The notes under the pieces are model-generated. The model had not been told where the DNA came from and made no database searches. It saw nothing but the letters and a program-made list of their open reading frames with translations. The position numbers and the translations under genes were made by a program. DNA of 64,000 nucleotides from contig OX485807.1 of assembly GCA_950295325.1 (NCBI GenBank), positions 28,369,666-28,433,665 of the forward strand. Direction: 5' to 3'. Position 1 is the stretch's first letter. Each line of letters opens with the position of its first letter. The stretch comes from Polytrichum commune (lineage: Eukaryota; Streptophyta; Polytrichopsida; Polytrichales; Polytrichaceae). This document shows positions 60,714 to 64,000 of the stretch, piece by piece.

Positions 60714-61210
60714 GGGCCACTTCACACACGAGACTGAGAGCCTGTGCCCATTACACTTCAAGCACTCTCATTGGTGGAAAAGGCAGAGCCGGTCGAAGTT
60801 CGCTTCACACTACGCTTGAGGGACCAACGGAGTATGTGAATGCAAGACGGATGTAAAGTCTACATGGAATCCTACATGGCATCGAATGGATCATGTTTCA
60901 TGGTCACTTGGACTATTTTCAAAAACCACCTCTTGGAGGTAGGCCTAACACAAAACCGGGAGACCATGGCACTCCAAACGCTCACAACCGTTGATTTATT
61001 CTATTTTACCATGGTTGAGGACCTACATGAATAGACATTCATTGAGATAGCATTTGGTTGAGGGCCCGTCACAAATGACTTCACACTACACTTGAGGATC
61101 CGTGACCACACTACATGATTTTGGAGGTGTGTTGGGACGGCCTTTGGACAGTTTCTTTTGGGCTCTCACAATTTCGTGGTCACGGCTCTTGGCTCGTGTG
61201 TGAAGTGGCC
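60714..61210 (-). mobile_element. MITE T1, full-length copy (497 bp), opposite orientation
   Basis: TTA duplications occur at 60711-60713 and 61211-61213. Starts GGGCCACTTCACACACGAG and ends CTCGTGTGTGAAGTGGCC. It aligns end to end with the reverse complement of 46558-47050. This is the best-preserved copy. Confidence 0.92.
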
Positions 61211-61213
61211 TTA

Positions 61214-61730
61214 GTATAGTTTTCCCTATTCATTGCCTCACACTTCGTAATCCGATTCCCTCGTAGTAGTACCCCCCCTTCCCAATTTGGAAGCCTAATT
61301 TTAGAAGGAATAATAAGAAGGAGATGAAAGGGTTTGCCACTTGTTGAGTTTGCCACTTGTGTGCGCTAGGGGTTTGTGGTGTCTGCATTAACTTATCCAA
61401 TGTGAAGGTGAAAACATTGGGAATTGTGTTATACCCCGTAAACGACTATTTAAAGATGTTTTGACCCCGGAAATGGAGTTAAGAACCTTCAATAAGGCCG
61501 ATGGAATGAAATCGGAATGAATAGAAACCCCGCAAATAGAGTCAACAACCTTAAACAATACTGGTGGAATGGAATTGGAATGAATCGGTCCTCAAGTTTG
61601 TAGGAATTCGTTTTTAACTGGAGCCCTTTTATCCACGATGGATGAGTTTACACAACTTAGGCGTTACGAATTCCACGCCGGGCATGGCAGCACACAAGGC
61701 CACCCGATTATTCGAAGAGCGGGGCTTACC
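61214..61730. other. no gene seen
   Basis: Contains a local direct repeat ('ggagt.aa.aaccttaa', 'ggtggaatgga.t.ggaatgaat' around 61470-61590). Confidence 0.35.
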
Positions 61731-61948
61731 GTATACGGGTGTACCTCTCACCTGTCCAACATAAAAAAAAATTGATCCCCTTTAGGTTTGTTGCCGGTTC
61801 ATCTCAAATAAACCCCAAGTACACTACTGTAGTTGCAAGTCATTAAAGCTAAATCCCGGTGTCGAATGAACTAAGAAAAGACAACCTTTAGTTGCATACT
61901 ATATCATGGTTTTGATGTTGGATGAATGAGAGGTATGCTCGTATATGA
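61731..61948. mobile_element. TIR element, family T6
   Basis: Left GTATACGGGTGTACCTCTCA; right GAGAGGTATGCTCGTATATG, its inverted counterpart, each with an adjacent CAACAT/ATGTTG block. Confidence 0.55.
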
Positions 61949-62869
61949 TAATTCCCTCTCTCCCAATTATTCCCAGCTTCTCACTATGCCATGTCAACAC
62001 CTCTTTTCCATGGTTTAAGGATTTCAACACTCAAAACTCGTGGTTGTTCAACACTCCCTATATATTATATCCAAACAAAATATATTTTCAAACTCTTATT
62101 TGAGCTACAAATCGCAAGGATGACCTATACTCGATCGGTTTGACTTGTGACAAATATCTATCTATCTATACACACATCTCTTCATCAATACATTAAAAAT
62201 AAAATTGTAATCTTTTGAATTCTAAATTTTATATATAATATATTTGATTTTCAATTGCAATTTAATACATTTTCATTGAGCTTTCTCAACATTCAAGGCA
62301 AAATGACAATCAATTAAATTTTGTTGAAACGGATGGTATCATAGGCTACATTAACTTTAGTATAATAGGAGCCTCATTTCACCTACCTACCATTCATCTT
62401 TTCAAAGCTCTAGTCCCGTGGCCGTACTAAAAGAACACTCTAACACCAACACCCAACTATCCAATGAATGTTGGGTCGAAGGTCCCTACCGAAACTTTAT
62501 TTGTTAGCACTATGAAGATAGTAAGTGGCCTTTTTCAGGTACTCATCCTAAACGGACACCTATATCTTAGTGATGTGTGGTTAGGTTTGGATCTAATAAC
62601 ATGCCTCAAAATACATGGTTTGAAAGAGATTTAATTACATGTTCAACATGTGTTAATCATTTGATGTTCAAACTTTCAATGTAATGAGGGAACGATACGA
62701 ACATTTGTAACATAATCTTGAAGTACTACAACTATATAACCACGTTTGTAAAGTACTACATATCACAAGGTTGCAATCATGTAGCTAATTCCATTACCCG
62801 AGGTTGCTTTGATATAGATTTAGGCTATAGATTCCTTACATGCGGTATTTGGTAAGCCGAAGGTTTAGT
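61949..62869. other. no gene seen
   Basis: AT-rich. No ORF with a recognised domain. Confidence 0.4.
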
Positions 62870-63886
62870 TCTATTATTAGTGGGCCTTTTTATGATAAAT
62901 TTGCGGGTAAAGTTGTTCTTTCCAAATTGGTGTATGACCTTGGAGGTACGGGTGGTGTCGGTAAAGATACAGGTATTGGTTGTACCAATTACACTGCATG
63001 CAAATTTGCAGGCGTAGAATTTATAGTAGGTATTGTAGGAGATCCCTTATGTAGTTTGTTTCTATGATCATTCTGATTAGAATAATTCATTTATCTTCAT
63101 TGCTTGGGATCACTACTATTTTCATCAATGATTGGATAAGGCTATGTTGGAGCTTTGGATCTAGTAGGTACGACATTGATCCTTGGTTCTTTGGATAATA
63201 GGGTAAAGAAATGTTGAATGTGATTTACATTTTGAGCCCATTCTTCATCATCATTTGGGTCCTAAATTCTTACTCATTTATCCTTATTCCAATCTCTCTC
63301 ATTTGGGGGATATTCTTTCTTAAGGTGAGTACACTCATATGTGGGGTGTCCTATTGTTTTGCAGTTGCCACACAAAGGAACATAATCATGTGGTTTCTTA
63401 GGATTTGGATAGTTGTTGGCATAATGACCAAGTTCTTTACACCTAAAACATATAGGGATCTTACGAGGATCATTCTAGTTTGAATATATGGGGGAGGTCC
63501 ATTCCTATTGGAAGAATCATTTTATTGATTATAGTTGGAATGTCACTTAAAATTCAAAGGTACATGTCGATGATTAAAATTTCATTTGGGAGTATAATTT
63601 GCACTAAGACAATGTCCATTTCATTATTTCTGCCAAGGACGTGATTGATTTGTATGGACATGATTTACAATATTTTGTTGTTTAAGGTTCCAACACTCTT
63701 GCACTGGATGATTCCCTCCACAAAATATGAAGTTTTTTTTTCCTTTAATTCCTTTGGGGTTGGACACTCATTGGCAAAGTGTCCTTGGCCTTTACAATTA
63801 TGACACCATGTGTTGTGTCGCTCTTTTGTGGGTTGAGGTCTTTTGGGCTTATTGTTGGCTATTTTAACTAAGAATTCTAACAATTG
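62870..63886 (-). pseudogene. gag-like zinc-knuckle retroelement remnant
   Basis: On the minus strand a frame at 63883-63665 contains WCHNCKGQGHFANECP, a canonical CX2CX4HX4C knuckle. Further along, a separate frame (about 63450-63280) has CFRCKELGHYANNY, in which the final Cys is Tyr, and a complete knuckle CGNCKTIGHPTYEC. A proline-rich stretch follows (about 63000-62900). Knuckle arrays of this kind belong to retrotransposon gag proteins. Stops (TAG ahead of the second block, TAA after the first) show it is dead. The element continues beyond the window, and no protease or polymerase is visible here. Confidence 0.6.
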
Positions 63887-64000
63887 TTTAATTAGGTTTC
63901 ATATAGCATTATCATGTTTAGCATTTATAAGGCCTTATTGTATAAACATGGTAATAGTAGGCTAACTATACAAAGGTGCATTAAGATTTTGCACTATTGG

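Noticed and set aside
60400-60715. A MITE bounded by AAATAT/TTTAGTGT motifs, as at 24429
   Set aside because: The motif occurs several times in both directions, but no pair gives consistent ends or a target duplication.

Overview
The window is nuclear DNA of a land plant. Two intron-bearing genes on the minus strand have standard plant architecture: a plastid-type mechanosensitive channel (MSL2/MSL3 family, 12759-18626) and an alpha-class phospholipase D (PLD, 41436-45145). Both could be assembled exon by exon with consistent splice phases, into 1011 and 807 residues. Everything else is AT-rich intergenic DNA full of decayed transposons. I cannot name the species. Two genes in 64 kb points to a medium or large genome.

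Layout. 1-12.7 kb: a 3.2-kb hAT element with transposase remnants, itself interrupted by a 753-bp insertion; an unusual array of about ten short hairpins (4805-5119); a second hAT remnant; MITE fragments and dispersed repeats. 12.7-20.6 kb: the MSL gene, its probable leader, and an upstream stretch with three G-boxes. 20.6-30.9 kb: several terminal-inverted-repeat (TIR) elements. Two of them belong to one hAT-like family with 8-bp target duplications; the larger (26639-28948) carries an unrecognised ORF. 31.0-34.3 kb: a PIF/Harbinger element that keeps its Myb/SANT-like ORF1 but shows no transposase. 36.6-38.8 kb: a fold-back and a third hAT pseudogene. 41.4-46.5 kb: the PLD gene with a MITE in its last intron and another copy just upstream of its GC-rich leader/promoter region. 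47-64 kb: repeats, Tourist-like MITEs, a possible restriction-like-endonuclease LINE remnant (57.6-58.4 kb) and a gag-like zinc-knuckle remnant at the right edge.

The two genes are functionally independent: a plastid envelope osmotic-release channel and a phosphatidic-acid-producing lipase. The main theme is nested DNA transposons. At least six small TIR families were bounded by eye, four of them with clear target-site duplications in at least one copy. No rRNA, tRNA or CRISPR locus was seen.
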